Source of the DNA: Bacteroidota bacterium
GTDB taxonomy: Bacteria; Bacteroidota; Rhodothermia; Rhodothermales; JAHQVL01
DNA: 43,552 nt
Assembly: GCA_039111535.1 (NCBI GenBank)
Contig: JBCCIM010000026.1
Span: 1 to 43,552 of the forward strand
Reading direction: 5' to 3'
A program made the position numbers and the translations under genes. Shown in pieces: positions 8,677 to 17,161 of this stretch. The first letter of the stretch is position 1; the number at the start of each line of letters is the position of its first letter. The notes under the pieces are model-generated. The model was not told where the DNA came from, did not search any database, and saw only the letters and a list, made by a program, of their open reading frames with translations.

Positions 8677-8714
8677 AAATACCGGATAATTTCCAAATTA
8701 TCCGGTATTTTTTT
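8677..8714 (+). terminator. Rho-independent terminator, 16-bp perfect stem
   Basis: Arms at 8677-8692 and 8695-8710 are perfect complements around the core ACCGGATAAT. TTTT follows, so the T-run is seven bases long counting the end of the stem. The 5' A-run makes it potentially bidirectional. Confidence 0.9.
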
Positions 8715-8736
8715 ACCCCTACGCTAACGAGGTTCA

Positions 8737-10002
8737 ATGCCAATGAAACGGGTCCTGATTACCATTATCCTCATTTTTTTTGTGCTTATGCTGTTCAACT
8801 GGTTGATGCCGGCCACTGAATCGAACCGCATGGCCGCGGAGGATCCCATTGTCATCCTTGTGTCTATAGACGGGTATCGCGCTGATTATCTCGATCAATA
8901 TCCTTCTCCAAACATCAGCGCCTTGGCTGCACGCGGCGTACGTGCGGAAGGGATGATAGCTGCTCACCCCACAAAAACATTCCCGAACCACTATACCATT
9001 GTAACCGGGCGTTATCCTTCAAATCATGGGATTGTCGCAAATGTGATGTATGACCCCGTTTTTGATGAGACGTTTACCATGTCCAAACGCCATGAAGTAG
9101 AAAACCCGAGATGGTGGGAGGGCGAGCCGCTATGGGTGACAGCTGAGTTACAGGGCGTGAAATCGGGGACTTATTTCTGGCCTGGTTCAGAGGCGCCGAT
9201 TAAAGATGTTAGGCCTTCTTTTTGGAAACGATATGACGGCTCGGTACCGGGCAATCGTCGGGTAGACGAAATTCTTTCATGGCTTGATCTGGACCCCGCT
9301 GAGCGGCCGCGGTTCATTACACTCTATTTCAGCGACGTCGACGCTCAGGGACACCGCCACGGGCCTGCTTCTGGAGAGGTTGAGGAGGCCATCGATCGGG
9401 TTGATGGCTATATCGGCCGGCTATTGGATGGCATCACCTCACGGGGCCTTAATTCCGCTGTAAATGTGATTGTTGTCTCTGATCACGGCATGGCGCAGAC
9501 CAGTCCTGATAAAGTCATTTTTATCGATGAATACATCGACGTTGATGATGTAAAAATTATCGAAACGACGCCGGCCTTGATGATAAATCCAGTAGAAGGG
9601 CAAACCGAAAATGTGTATCGCGCCCTGCAGAACGCACATCCTGCACTAGACGCGCATCGTGTTGGGGCTTACCCGGTAGATTGGCACTGGGAAGGACATC
9701 GCCGCATTCCGCAATTGGTGGCATTGGCTGACGAAGGCTGGTCGATTGTTACGAACCGGGCAGCCTTTGAAAGCGGAGAAACGATGCTTTCGGAAGGGGT
9801 ACACGGGTATGACCGGCAACTTCCTTCAATGCACGCACTCTTTGTCGCAGATGGGCCCGCTTTTGCCAACGGTAAACAGGTGCCCCCTTTTGAGAATATC
9901 CACGTGTATCCGCTAGTCGCACACATCCTTTCGCTCACACCAACCGAAGTAGATGGTCGACTGGATGCTGTTTGGCACCTGCTGGAATCAACTTCAGAGT
10001 AA
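8737..10002 (+). CDS. Ectonucleotide pyrophosphatase/phosphodiesterase family protein
   Basis: This is a 421-residue alkaline-phosphatase-superfamily enzyme that should hydrolyse phosphodiester or pyrophosphate bonds outside the cytoplasm. An N-terminal membrane anchor or signal is at about 5-24. The catalytic set is in order: Asp45 in VSIDGYR, nucleophile Thr81 in TKTFPNHY, the Asp/His pair in SDVDAQGHRHGP, then VVSDHGM, and a final His in EGVHGYD. The family also includes plant and bacterial nucleotide pyrophosphatases; the exact substrate cannot be read. A second ATG at codon 3 is an equally good start. Confidence 0.93.
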   Translation: MPMKRVLITIILIFFVLMLFNWLMPATESNRMAAEDPIVILVSIDGYRADYLDQYPSPNISALAARGVRAEGMIAAHPTKTFPNHYTIVTGRYPSNHGIVANVMYDPVFDETFTMSKRHEVENPRWWEGEPLWVTAELQGVKSGTYFWPGSEAPIKDVRPSFWKRYDGSVPGNRRVDEILSWLDLDPAERPRFITLYFSDVDAQGHRHGPASGEVEEAIDRVDGYIGRLLDGITSRGLNSAVNVIVVSDHGMAQTSPDKVIFIDEYIDVDDVKIIETTPALMINPVEGQTENVYRALQNAHPALDAHRVGAYPVDWHWEGHRRIPQLVALADEGWSIVTNRAAFESGETMLSEGVHGYDRQLPSMHALFVADGPAFANGKQVPPFENIHVYPLVAHILSLTPTEVDGRLDAVWHLLESTSE

Positions 10003-10014
10003 GCCCAAGGGGCT

Positions 10015-10040
10015 ATTGCGCATCTTTTTAGCGCAATTTT
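10015..10040 (+). terminator. Weak hairpin after the phosphodiesterase gene
   Basis: ATTGCGC (10015-10021) and GCGCAAT (10031-10037) form a 7-bp stem with a T-rich loop. Only a short T-run follows. It lies 12 bases past the stop codon and is a plausible but weak terminator. Confidence 0.5.
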
Positions 10041-10197
10041 GCATATTCTCGCGTCTTCTGTAGAAATAGTTACGTGGCTGTGCCTCTCTGGCGCAGTTTT
10101 TGAGATCCATTTTCGCCTATCTAATATTCGCTTTATCCCCCTTTCCCCACTCGGGGCACCAACCAAGCTTATCAAATAAAGCAGGTCTGCCTGCGGT

Positions 10198-12771
10198 ATG
10201 CTGCTAGTTAATATGAAAATGAGTATCAACAGTATTTTATTCGAGCCCCCAGCACGTTCTTCTTTTATTCGCCGATTGGGCCGAAATTTTTTGATGATGG
10301 CTCTTTTGTCGTTGTTCATCGGGACTCAAAATGCACATGCCCAATCCGGTGCTCCTGTATGGGACGATCAGTTTGCGGCTTATGGCGTCGACGGTATTGT
10401 GCTTTCAGCAGTCGTAGATAATGGCGGCGTATTGTACATCGGGGGTGAATTCTCTCGCGCCGGCGGTATTGCTGCAGATGGTATTGCCCGATGGGATGGC
10501 TCAGCCTGGGCCACCCTGGGTGGTGGACTCGGGGCCGGCTTCTCCGGCGTTGTTCACGCCATGGTTATGGCTTCTGACGGGAGCCTGTTTATTGGTGGCG
10601 AATTTGCCGAAGTTTTTCAGGGCAACGGTAATCTGACCGAGGCATTTAATGTTGCCCGCTGGACAGGCTCTAGCTGGGAGCCACTGGGTACCGGGGTTGA
10701 CGGACCTGTGTACTCGCTTGCTGAGGCGCCGGACGGTGTCATCTATATCGGTGGCGAATTTGGTATGGATGGTTCGGGTGAGTTTGAGCTTAGTAAAATT
10801 GCTGCCTGGGATGGTGCAAATCTCTCTTCCGTAGGAAACGGATTAGGAACGTTTAGTGGTGTCCAGGTTCGGGCGCTCGCGTTTGACAGCCAAGGGGACC
10901 TGTTTGCAGGCGGTGCTGAATTGGCTGGTGGAATTTTTAAGTGGGATGGTAGTGCCTGGGCAACCATCGGCGCGCGCCATCAGGGTGTTGTGAATACCCT
11001 CGCGTTTGATAGCAACGATGCCCTGTATGCCGGCGGTGACTTTCAGGCAGTCATTCAATCAGATGACGCAGAATTGCAAGCCAATCGTATAGCGCGCTGG
11101 AACGGTGCCTCCTGGGAAACGCTTGGTACCGGATTCGATGGCGAAATTACGGCGATGGGATTTGATATGGGTGGCATGCTCCACGTAACCGGATTGTTTG
11201 GTGCACGCGGAGATGGCGCACTGTTGCGCAACTTGGCCCGATGGAATGGCGACTGGGAGGCCGTTGGTAACAGTGATGACGAAAATTTATTCGAAAGCCT
11301 GAATGCGCTGGCTTTTACCCCTGCAGGTGGCCTGTACGCCTTGGGTGACGTTCAGCACTTGGGAGGAACGCTTGTGAATGGCGTTGGCTACTGGGATGGA
11401 CAGCGCTGGCAGGGTACGGGTGGTATGGGACTGGATGATGCTGTCAAAGCGCTGGCTTTTGATAGCAGTGGCATCCTCTATGCCGGCGGCAGCTTTGCAT
11501 ATAGCGGACCTCGCCACGCCGGCCACGTTGCCGCATGGATTGATAACGCCTGGGCACCGCTTGGAGAAGGGGTACAGGGGATTGAGATTCGTGCCCTCAC
11601 CAGTGGCACCAACCGGAAAATGTATGTCGGTGGCGATTTTGCCATGGTCCTACAAAATGGTGGTACGGGGCTCGTGGCCTACAATTTTGCAATTTGGGAT
11701 GCCGTAACACAAAGCTGGTCTACGCCAGGAACGGGTGTGAATGGTGACGTGCACGCTATTGCGGAAGACGCAAATGGCAATGTATATATCGGAGGTGCCT
11801 TTACCCAGGATGGTAGTGAGCAAGAGGCGCGCAATTTTATAGCGATGTGGGATGGGACTGCATGGTCAACGCCTGGGGGTGGGATGGATGGCCCAGTTTA
11901 TGCCCTGGCTGTGAACAATGCCGGCGAAGTAATCGCTGGCGGTGCCTTTACACAGGCAGGTACAGTGGGTAACACGGCATACCTCGCTAAATGGGATGGT
12001 GCAGCATGGGCTCCGCTCTCCGATAACACTGTGCTGGATGCTACCGTTCATGCGCTGCATGTCGATGCTGCCGGTGGTGTATATGTAGGCGGTGAGTTTA
12101 CGCAGGTAGGCACCGCAACCGAAGCCAATTATATCGCGCGCTGGGCTGATGATGCGTGGGCGCCGCTGGGTTCACCAAATAGCAACGGCTTAAGCGGTTG
12201 CTGTGTCTATGCGATTTCCGGAGCGACGGGTGAGGCAATTACGGTTGGTGGAGACTTTGAAGGTGTGCGTAACCCGGTAGGGCCAGATCAACAAGCAAAC
12301 CGCGTTGCCATATGGCAGCCTGCGGGCGGCTGGTCACCGCTGGATTCCGGCGTTGACGACCGGGTACTCGCGCTTGCTTCAAATGGTGAAGATGTATTGG
12401 TAGGCGGGGACTTCAGGGTAGCAGGCGGACTGGCATCTTCCTTTGTTGGGCGCTGGAGCAGCAATGAAATGCTTGTCTCAACCGAAGAGGTTGCCGGATT
12501 ACCCGAAGCCCCAACTGTATTAGATATTTATCCTAACCCTGCGGCAAGCCGGGCGCGGCTTAATGTAGCCGTGAACAGGGCACAGGAAGTACGTGTTACG
12601 CTGTTTGATATGCTGGGTCGGCGTGTTGAAGAGGCTTTTTCAGGTTATTTGGCTGCTGATGAGAAACACGTAATCGAACTGAATGCATCTCGCCTGTCCG
12701 CCGGGATGTATATGGTTCGCATCCAGGGCGATTCATTCACGGAATCTCGTTCCCTGGTTTTGGTCAAATAG
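10198..12771 (+). CDS. Secreted repeat (probable beta-propeller) protein with T9SS sorting domain
   Basis: This 857-residue protein has a signal peptide (hydrophobic MALLSLFIG, cleavage near AHAQS). About 14 imperfect repeats of roughly 50 residues follow. Each is built from a strand LYIGGEF or close variants, then a variable loop, then ARWDGSAWATLGGGL-like Trp/Gly-rich sequence. This is the spacing expected of propeller blades. The last 85 residues are a Por/T9SS type A sorting domain (LDIYPNPAASRARL, LFDMLGRRV, LSAGMYMVRI, ending in VLVK). It is therefore secreted and probably attached to the cell surface. Ligand and role are unknown. Codon 6 (10213) and codon 8 are also possible ATG starts. 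Confidence 0.85.
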   Translation: MLLVNMKMSINSILFEPPARSSFIRRLGRNFLMMALLSLFIGTQNAHAQSGAPVWDDQFAAYGVDGIVLSAVVDNGGVLYIGGEFSRAGGIAADGIARWDGSAWATLGGGLGAGFSGVVHAMVMASDGSLFIGGEFAEVFQGNGNLTEAFNVARWTGSSWEPLGTGVDGPVYSLAEAPDGVIYIGGEFGMDGSGEFELSKIAAWDGANLSSVGNGLGTFSGVQVRALAFDSQGDLFAGGAELAGGIFKWDGSAWATIGARHQGVVNTLAFDSNDALYAGGDFQAVIQSDDAELQANRIARWNGASWETLGTGFDGEITAMGFDMGGMLHVTGLFGARGDGALLRNLARWNGDWEAVGNSDDENLFESLNALAFTPAGGLYALGDVQHLGGTLVNGVGYWDGQRWQGTGGMGLDDAVKALAFDSSGILYAGGSFAYSGPRHAGHVAAWIDNAWAPLGEGVQGIEIRALTSGTNRKMYVGGDFAMVLQNGGTGLVAYNFAIWDAVTQSWSTPGTGVNGDVHAIAEDANGNVYIGGAFTQDGSEQEARNFIAMWDGTAWSTPGGGMDGPVYALAVNNAGEVIAGGAFTQAGTVGNTAYLAKWDGAAWAPLSDNTVLDATVHALHVDAAGGVYVGGEFTQVGTATEANYIARWADDAWAPLGSPNSNGLSGCCVYAISGATGEAITVGGDFEGVRNPVGPDQQANRVAIWQPAGGWSPLDSGVDDRVLALASNGEDVLVGGDFRVAGGLASSFVGRWSSNEMLVSTEEVAGLPEAPTVLDIYPNPAASRARLNVAVNRAQEVRVTLFDMLGRRVEEAFSGYLAADEKHVIELNASRLSAGMYMVRIQGDSFTESRSLVLVK

Positions 12772-12837
12772 GCTAGACACAGCGCCCTGACATAACCCGG
12801 TTACGCAATCGATAGGCAGTATCGGAGTGAAAATTAC

Positions 12838-12869
12838 GCCTGATCGGTCACAATTGTGACTGATCAGGC
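12838..12869. terminator. Near-perfect 16-bp palindrome, candidate terminator or operator
   Basis: The left arm is GCCTGATCGGTCACAA (12838-12853) and the right arm TTGTGACTGATCAGGC (12854-12869). They have one G/T wobble and no loop bases between them. It lies 66 bases after the stop of the 857-residue protein. The weakly T-rich CGTTGTTTGT follows, so termination is plausible but not certain. Confidence 0.5.
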
Positions 12870-12903
12870 CGTTGTTTGTAAAGTCTGGTACGAAACTTGG
12901 CCT

Positions 12904-12917
12904 ATACAAGCTTGTAT
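12904..12917. repeat. 14-bp perfect palindrome
   Basis: ATACAAGCTTGTAT is a perfect dyad of the size expected for a dimeric regulator site. It is followed one base later by another inverted repeat. Confidence 0.5.
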
Positions 12918-12918
12918 T

Positions 12919-12939
12919 ACTTAAAGTTTTACTTTAAGT
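12919..12939. repeat. Inverted repeat ACTTAAAGT / ACTTTAAGT
   Basis: Perfect 9-bp arms (12919-12927 and 12931-12939) flank a TTT loop. It is AT-rich and directly adjacent to the 14-bp palindrome, so the two may form a compound operator or a structured transcript end. Confidence 0.5.
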
Positions 12940-13199
12940 TAGTGTATGCATCTGTATTGCCGGCAATTCCTGACCGGAAAAAAGCAGGTCGAAAATAGGG
13001 GGCTGGCTCTGGCCTTGCCTGTTTTTGATTGAAAATGCGCAGAATTAAGCAGTGAAATTGCAATACTTTACGGATGAAATCCGTTTTGCAATGAATTTAA
13101 TTGTGATTCTGAGTGGAATTGACGCGCCCGTTTCTTTGGATAAGGTGCGTACACAAAACTGTTTAACCGTGTAATAAAGAGGACATTTGTAGTTACCAG

Positions 13200-14627
13200 A
13201 TGAAAACGGTTGTTACAAATAGTAAAATATATAGATTGACACAGCGCCTGACATTTGTTTTGATGATCGCTTTGCTGGGATTTACGCCATTCCAGCAACC
13301 TGAATCGCAAACTGAAATCAGAAGAGTTTCGTTTGCCTCCCGTTCAGATGGGCAGGGGATTGTGATCCGTTTGCATGCAAAAGCGCCTTTAAACGCGTAT
13401 AGCGAACCGCGTTTTGATGACAACAACCAGATCGAAGTCATCCTCTTTAACGCAAAACTGGCGCCTACCTACAAGTCTGATTCGCCATTTGAGCCAGTTG
13501 TCGATTTTGACGTGAACGAGCGAAATGGACACCTCGTGTTCAAATTCTCGCTGGAAGACACAATTTCTGTACAGACAGCAGCGTATCCTGATCAGGGTAC
13601 AAACGATTTGCTAGTGGGTGTTACGAAGGTTGCTGATCAGCACCAGATACCTGTTGCAGCTGTTTCAGACTCAGCAGATCGTGGGAAAAAATTACCAGAC
13701 ATGTCGGTCAAGAAAGTGACCACCAAGCCAGTAGCAACGACTAAAGATGCTGATCTTTCTACTGCTGGTGTAGACCGTAAAACGCTGCCAACCAATACAT
13801 TGAAAAATGAGGCAATTGCGAAGGCTGTTGCCAAAGAATCTGACGTCAGGGATGTAAAAGCTGTTGAATCGATGCCCATCAGTTCCGTCGCGCTCACTAC
13901 GGAAGAGAAGGCAGAGAAGTGGACCCTTGATACTGTTGTAATAGACGCCGGCCACGGAGGGCATGACTCTGGCGCTGTTGCAAACGGTATCATGGAAAAA
14001 GACGTCAACCTTGCTGTTGCCTTGAAGCTGGGGGCCTACCTCAAACGCTTCCTCAAAGTCAACGTTGTATACACCCGTACCAATGACAGCTTTGTTGAGC
14101 TCCAGGAGCGCGGTCACATTGCAAATGAAGCCGGCGCTAAGCTGTTTATTTCCATCCACGCCAACTCAGCACCTTACTCTAACAAGGTCAGTGGCACCGA
14201 AACCTACATTCTTGGCCTGCACCGTACCGAGAAGGCCAAAGACGTGATGGAGCGTGAAAACGCGGTTGTAAGCATGGAAGCCAATCCGGACCAGTACAAT
14301 GCGTTTTACCAAAACAGCATTTTACGGACGCTGGCGCTAAGTGCCAACCTGCGCATGAGTGAAAAACTGGCAGGTGAAATTGAAAGCCAGTTTGCAAATC
14401 GTGCCAATCGCCAGAGCCGCGGTGTGAAGCAGGCAGGCCTGATTGTACTATGGGCTGCATCCATGCCGGCTGTGCTGGTGGAACTCGGATATCTCACAAA
14501 CCGCTTCGAAGCGGCATATCTCAATAGCAACCAGGGGCAAGATTACCTCGCAAGTGCTATATTCAGGGCTGTTCGCGATTTCAAACAGGAGTACGAAAAA
14601 GGGCTCAACCTGCCGGCTGCCAATTAA
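13200..14627 (+). CDS. N-acetylmuramoyl-L-alanine amidase (AmiC type, amidase_3)
   Basis: This zinc amidase cleaves the amide bond between MurNAc and the stem peptide and usually acts in daughter-cell separation. Of 475 residues, the first 35 hold a signal-like hydrophobic segment and about 40-145 an AMIN-like beta-rich region. About 155-240 is a charged Lys/Thr/Val linker, and from about 243 it is the amidase_3 catalytic domain. Zinc ligands are visible: His252 in DAGHGGHD, Glu266 in GIMEKD, His320 in SIHANS; the catalytic Glu428 is in VELGYLTN. A regulatory insert with RENAVV and NQYNAFYQN-like sequence is present. It is 87 bases upstream of apt. Confidence 0.93.
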   Translation: MKTVVTNSKIYRLTQRLTFVLMIALLGFTPFQQPESQTEIRRVSFASRSDGQGIVIRLHAKAPLNAYSEPRFDDNNQIEVILFNAKLAPTYKSDSPFEPVVDFDVNERNGHLVFKFSLEDTISVQTAAYPDQGTNDLLVGVTKVADQHQIPVAAVSDSADRGKKLPDMSVKKVTTKPVATTKDADLSTAGVDRKTLPTNTLKNEAIAKAVAKESDVRDVKAVESMPISSVALTTEEKAEKWTLDTVVIDAGHGGHDSGAVANGIMEKDVNLAVALKLGAYLKRFLKVNVVYTRTNDSFVELQERGHIANEAGAKLFISIHANSAPYSNKVSGTETYILGLHRTEKAKDVMERENAVVSMEANPDQYNAFYQNSILRTLALSANLRMSEKLAGEIESQFANRANRQSRGVKQAGLIVLWAASMPAVLVELGYLTNRFEAAYLNSNQGQDYLASAIFRAVRDFKQEYEKGLNLPAAN

Positions 14628-14714
14628 GCAGCGGTGTAACTGGCGGTAAGGCCTTGTACAACCCGGAAGTCGATTCATAAACCGGGCCCTGGCCCTTAAC
14701 ACGAAAGCCCCCTG

Positions 14715-15233
14715 ATGGCCAACGACCAATTGCTTGGTGCCATTCGCACTGTACCTGATTTTCCCAAACCCGGGATTCAATTCAAGGATATTACGCCCAT
14801 TCTCAAAGACGTTGAATTGCTGCGTCAGGCCGTTAAGTCGCTTGCCGCACCCTTTGAGCAGGCAAATATTGATAAAGTTGTAGGGATGGAGTCACGTGGA
14901 TTTATTCTGGGCGCCATGCTTGCCGACCACCTTGGCGCAGGATTTGTACCCGTAAGGAAAAAAGGGAAACTGCCTTACCAGACCATCGCTGAAACCTACG
15001 CGCTCGAGTATGGCACAGATGAACTGGAGATGCATATTGATGCGCTTACGCCAGGCGAACGGGTACTGATTCACGACGATGTGATCGCTACCGGTGGCAC
15101 AGCCGCCGCAACCGCTAACCTTGTAAAACGGTCTCAGGGGCACATTTTAGGGTATAGTTTCCTGATTGAACTGGCTTTCCTTAATGGCAAAGCAAAACTA
15201 TCTGAAACTGTTCACGCTGTCCTTACCTACTGA
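14715..15233 (+). CDS. apt: Adenine phosphoribosyltransferase
   Basis: This enzyme makes AMP from adenine and PRPP (purine salvage). The 172-residue length is typical. Diagnostic sequence includes FPKPGIQFKDITPIL near the N-terminus, VVGMESRGFILGAMLAD, VPVRKKGKLPYQT, LEYGTDELEMH, and the PRPP-binding loop VLIHDDVIATGGTA at about residues 116-129. Its TGA overlaps the ATG of the next gene (TGATG), so the two are translationally coupled. Confidence 0.97.
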   Translation: MANDQLLGAIRTVPDFPKPGIQFKDITPILKDVELLRQAVKSLAAPFEQANIDKVVGMESRGFILGAMLADHLGAGFVPVRKKGKLPYQTIAETYALEYGTDELEMHIDALTPGERVLIHDDVIATGGTAAATANLVKRSQGHILGYSFLIELAFLNGKAKLSETVHAVLTY

Positions 15234-15808
15234 TGCAAGCAACATACAAACCAACCCACAACCCTCGCGTCCGGGCGTCCTTCAAACGCTACACCGTTGT
15301 ATATCTTGTTCTACTGTTGCTATCTAGTGCATGTGACAGCCTTGAAGCTGTGCCCGGCGGTGAAGGCATTATCCTGAATACCTCACGTGTCCTTTGCTTT
15401 GAATTCAACGGCCTCACAAACGGCGAAAGCAAGTCCGTTGAATCTACCGATATGCTTGATCTGGATAACTTTCTCGCTAACGAGGGATTTGCTACAGATG
15501 AAGTGTTGCGTGCCGAAGTAACGGATGTGTCGATTCGCCTGCGTTTTCCGGGGTCTGAAAACCTGTCTGTATTTGATGAGGTAGATCTCCGCCTGTCTGG
15601 AACGGGTAGCAACACCCGTGTTGCAGGTGCTAATGATCTGGGCACAGGCCGAACGCTGGTCCTTTCTTCCACTGGCAGCAATGTCGGCAACATCGTACGA
15701 ACTGGAAGTTTTCAGGGGATATTAGATGTGGTTGGTGCAACCTCCTCTTCGGAAGACTTTCTTGCTGAGGTAGAGCTCAACTTTACGGTAGAAGTAGAAG
15801 GAATTTAG
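15233..15808 (+). CDS. Hypothetical lipoprotein, coupled to apt
   Basis: The gene encodes 191 residues and I do not recognise its family. The N-terminus carries a basic region, a hydrophobic helix (VVYLVLLLLSSAC) and a lipobox with Cys34, so it is likely a membrane-anchored lipoprotein. The rest is acidic and rich in Ser, Thr, Val and Gly, with alternating hydrophobic residues (LSGTGSNTRVAGAND, VEVEGI), suggesting a beta-sandwich. The start codon overlaps the apt stop by one base. The last four bases overlap the convergent ridA stop. Confidence 0.75.
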   Translation: MQATYKPTHNPRVRASFKRYTVVYLVLLLLSSACDSLEAVPGGEGIILNTSRVLCFEFNGLTNGESKSVESTDMLDLDNFLANEGFATDEVLRAEVTDVSIRLRFPGSENLSVFDEVDLRLSGTGSNTRVAGANDLGTGRTLVLSSTGSNVGNIVRTGSFQGILDVVGATSSSEDFLAEVELNFTVEVEGI

Positions 15809-16182
15809 CGCACCGCAATACAGGAGATCTCAACGCGGGCACCACGAGGGAGTGCCTGCACGGCCACCGTTTCACGCGCCGGCGGGTCTTCTCTGAAGTA
15901 GCGGGCATACACTTCATTTACCACCGCATAATCGTTCATGTCGGTCAGATATACGGTGCAGCGCACCACGTTATCGAAGGACATCTGAACGGAACGCAAT
16001 ACTGCCCCCAGATTCTCCAGTACCAACTCAGTTTCTGCCTCAATCGAGGAAGTTACCAGCGTGCCCGTTTCTGGCTCAATGGCGATTTGGCCAGAGCAAT
16101 AGAGGGTATCATTTGCCAGGATTGCCTGACTGTAAGGGCCAATTGCAGCAGGGGCCTGATCAGTTCTAACGGTAGAACGCAT
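15805..16182 (-). CDS. ridA: RidA family enamine/imine deaminase
   Basis: RidA proteins hydrolyse reactive enamine and imine intermediates made by PLP enzymes. The 125 residues cover the whole family: QAPAAIGPYSQAI at the N-terminus, LYCSGQIAI, then CTVYLTDMNDYAVVNEVYARYF. The segment PPARETVAVQALPRGARVEISCIAVR contains the key arginine (PARET) and the C-terminal glutamate. It is a stand-alone gene, convergent with the lipoprotein gene and overlapping it by four bases at the stop codons. Confidence 0.96.
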   Translation of the reverse strand: MRSTVRTDQAPAAIGPYSQAILANDTLYCSGQIAIEPETGTLVTSSIEAETELVLENLGAVLRSVQMSFDNVVRCTVYLTDMNDYAVVNEVYARYFREDPPARETVAVQALPRGARVEISCIAVR

Positions 16183-16316
16183 AAATAAAAGACGTTAAAT
16201 TGGTACTGCACACACGTCATGAAGGAATATGGGACGCCAGACGTGACTTGTCATGTATGATACCTTAACTTCGGTGGGAAGAGGCATATTATAAACGAAG
16301 ATTACTCAAAGAATTT

Positions 16317-17132
16317 ATGGATTTAGGTCTAAAGAACCGGATTGCCCTTGTTGCCGGCGCAAGCGATGGTCTTGGCTATGCAACCGCTGCTGCGCTACTG
16401 GGGGAAGGATGTCGGGTGGTAATTTGCTCGCGAAGTAAAGAAAGAATTGATGCTGCTGCCGCACGTATGGCCGCGGCGTGTGGGGTACCGTCCGATCAGA
16501 TATTGCCTATAGTTTGCGACGTGACAGATGAAGACAGCATTATGCGAATGCTGTTCGAAACTACGGAGCAGTGGGGAGGACTGGATATCCTGGTGACAAA
16601 TGCCGGCGGACCACCGGCCGGATACATCGATAATTTCTCTGCAGACCAATGGCGAAGCGCACTTGAACTGAATCTGATCAGTACCATCAACCTGTGCCGG
16701 CACGCGCTGCCGCTGTTGAAAAAAGCAGCAGCCAGCCCCGACCCGGTTGCACGTATCCTCATGGTGACCTCTGTTTCTGCTCGTCAGCCCATTCCCAATC
16801 TCTACCTCTCTAATACGTCCCGCGCCGGCGTGCAAGGGTTTGCAAAGAGCCTTTCCCTGGAACTGGGGCCGCTTGGCATCACAGTGAATACCATCATGCC
16901 AGGCTATACAAAAACGGCGCGTCTAAACGACCTGTCGAAAGCCATCCAGTCGCAAACAGGTCAGTCGGAAGCGGAAATTGAAGCGGGATGGGCCGAAGAC
17001 AACGCGTTAAAACGATTGGGTGAACCTGAAGAATTTGCAGCAGCAGCAGCATTTTTAGTGAGTAAACCCGCGGCATACATTACCGGCATCGGTATGGTGG
17101 TAGATGGCGGACGGGTCAAAAACTTGCTTTAA
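16317..17132 (+). CDS. SDR-family oxidoreductase with atypical active site
   Basis: This 271-residue short-chain dehydrogenase/reductase has a Rossmann cofactor motif AGASDGLGYA (about residues 14-23), CDVTD, and the NAG strand motif in LVTNAGGPPAGYI. The loop SVSARQPIPNLYLSNTSRAG aligns with the catalytic Ser...YxxxK segment, but Lys is replaced by Arg and Tyr lies two residues too early. The C-terminal ITGIGMVVDGG is standard for FabG-like members. It belongs to a known branch with a degenerate catalytic pair, annotated variously as 3-oxoacyl-ACP reductase. The true activity is open. A small secreted-protein gene follows closely. Confidence 0.9.
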   Translation: MDLGLKNRIALVAGASDGLGYATAAALLGEGCRVVICSRSKERIDAAAARMAAACGVPSDQILPIVCDVTDEDSIMRMLFETTEQWGGLDILVTNAGGPPAGYIDNFSADQWRSALELNLISTINLCRHALPLLKKAAASPDPVARILMVTSVSARQPIPNLYLSNTSRAGVQGFAKSLSLELGPLGITVNTIMPGYTKTARLNDLSKAIQSQTGQSEAEIEAGWAEDNALKRLGEPEEFAAAAAFLVSKPAAYITGIGMVVDGGRVKNLL

Positions 17133-17161
17133 CGATGTATTCCCAATCCCTCAGGTGCTTT

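Larger units (their letters stand above)
12772..13199. other. 428-base gap with three palindromes, no gene
   Basis: No credible coding sequence lies here. It holds three perfect or near-perfect inverted repeats close together (12838-12869, 12904-12917 and 12919-12939), listed separately. The following 260 bases before the amidase start are AT-rich and must contain its promoter; I could not fix the boxes. Confidence 0.6.
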
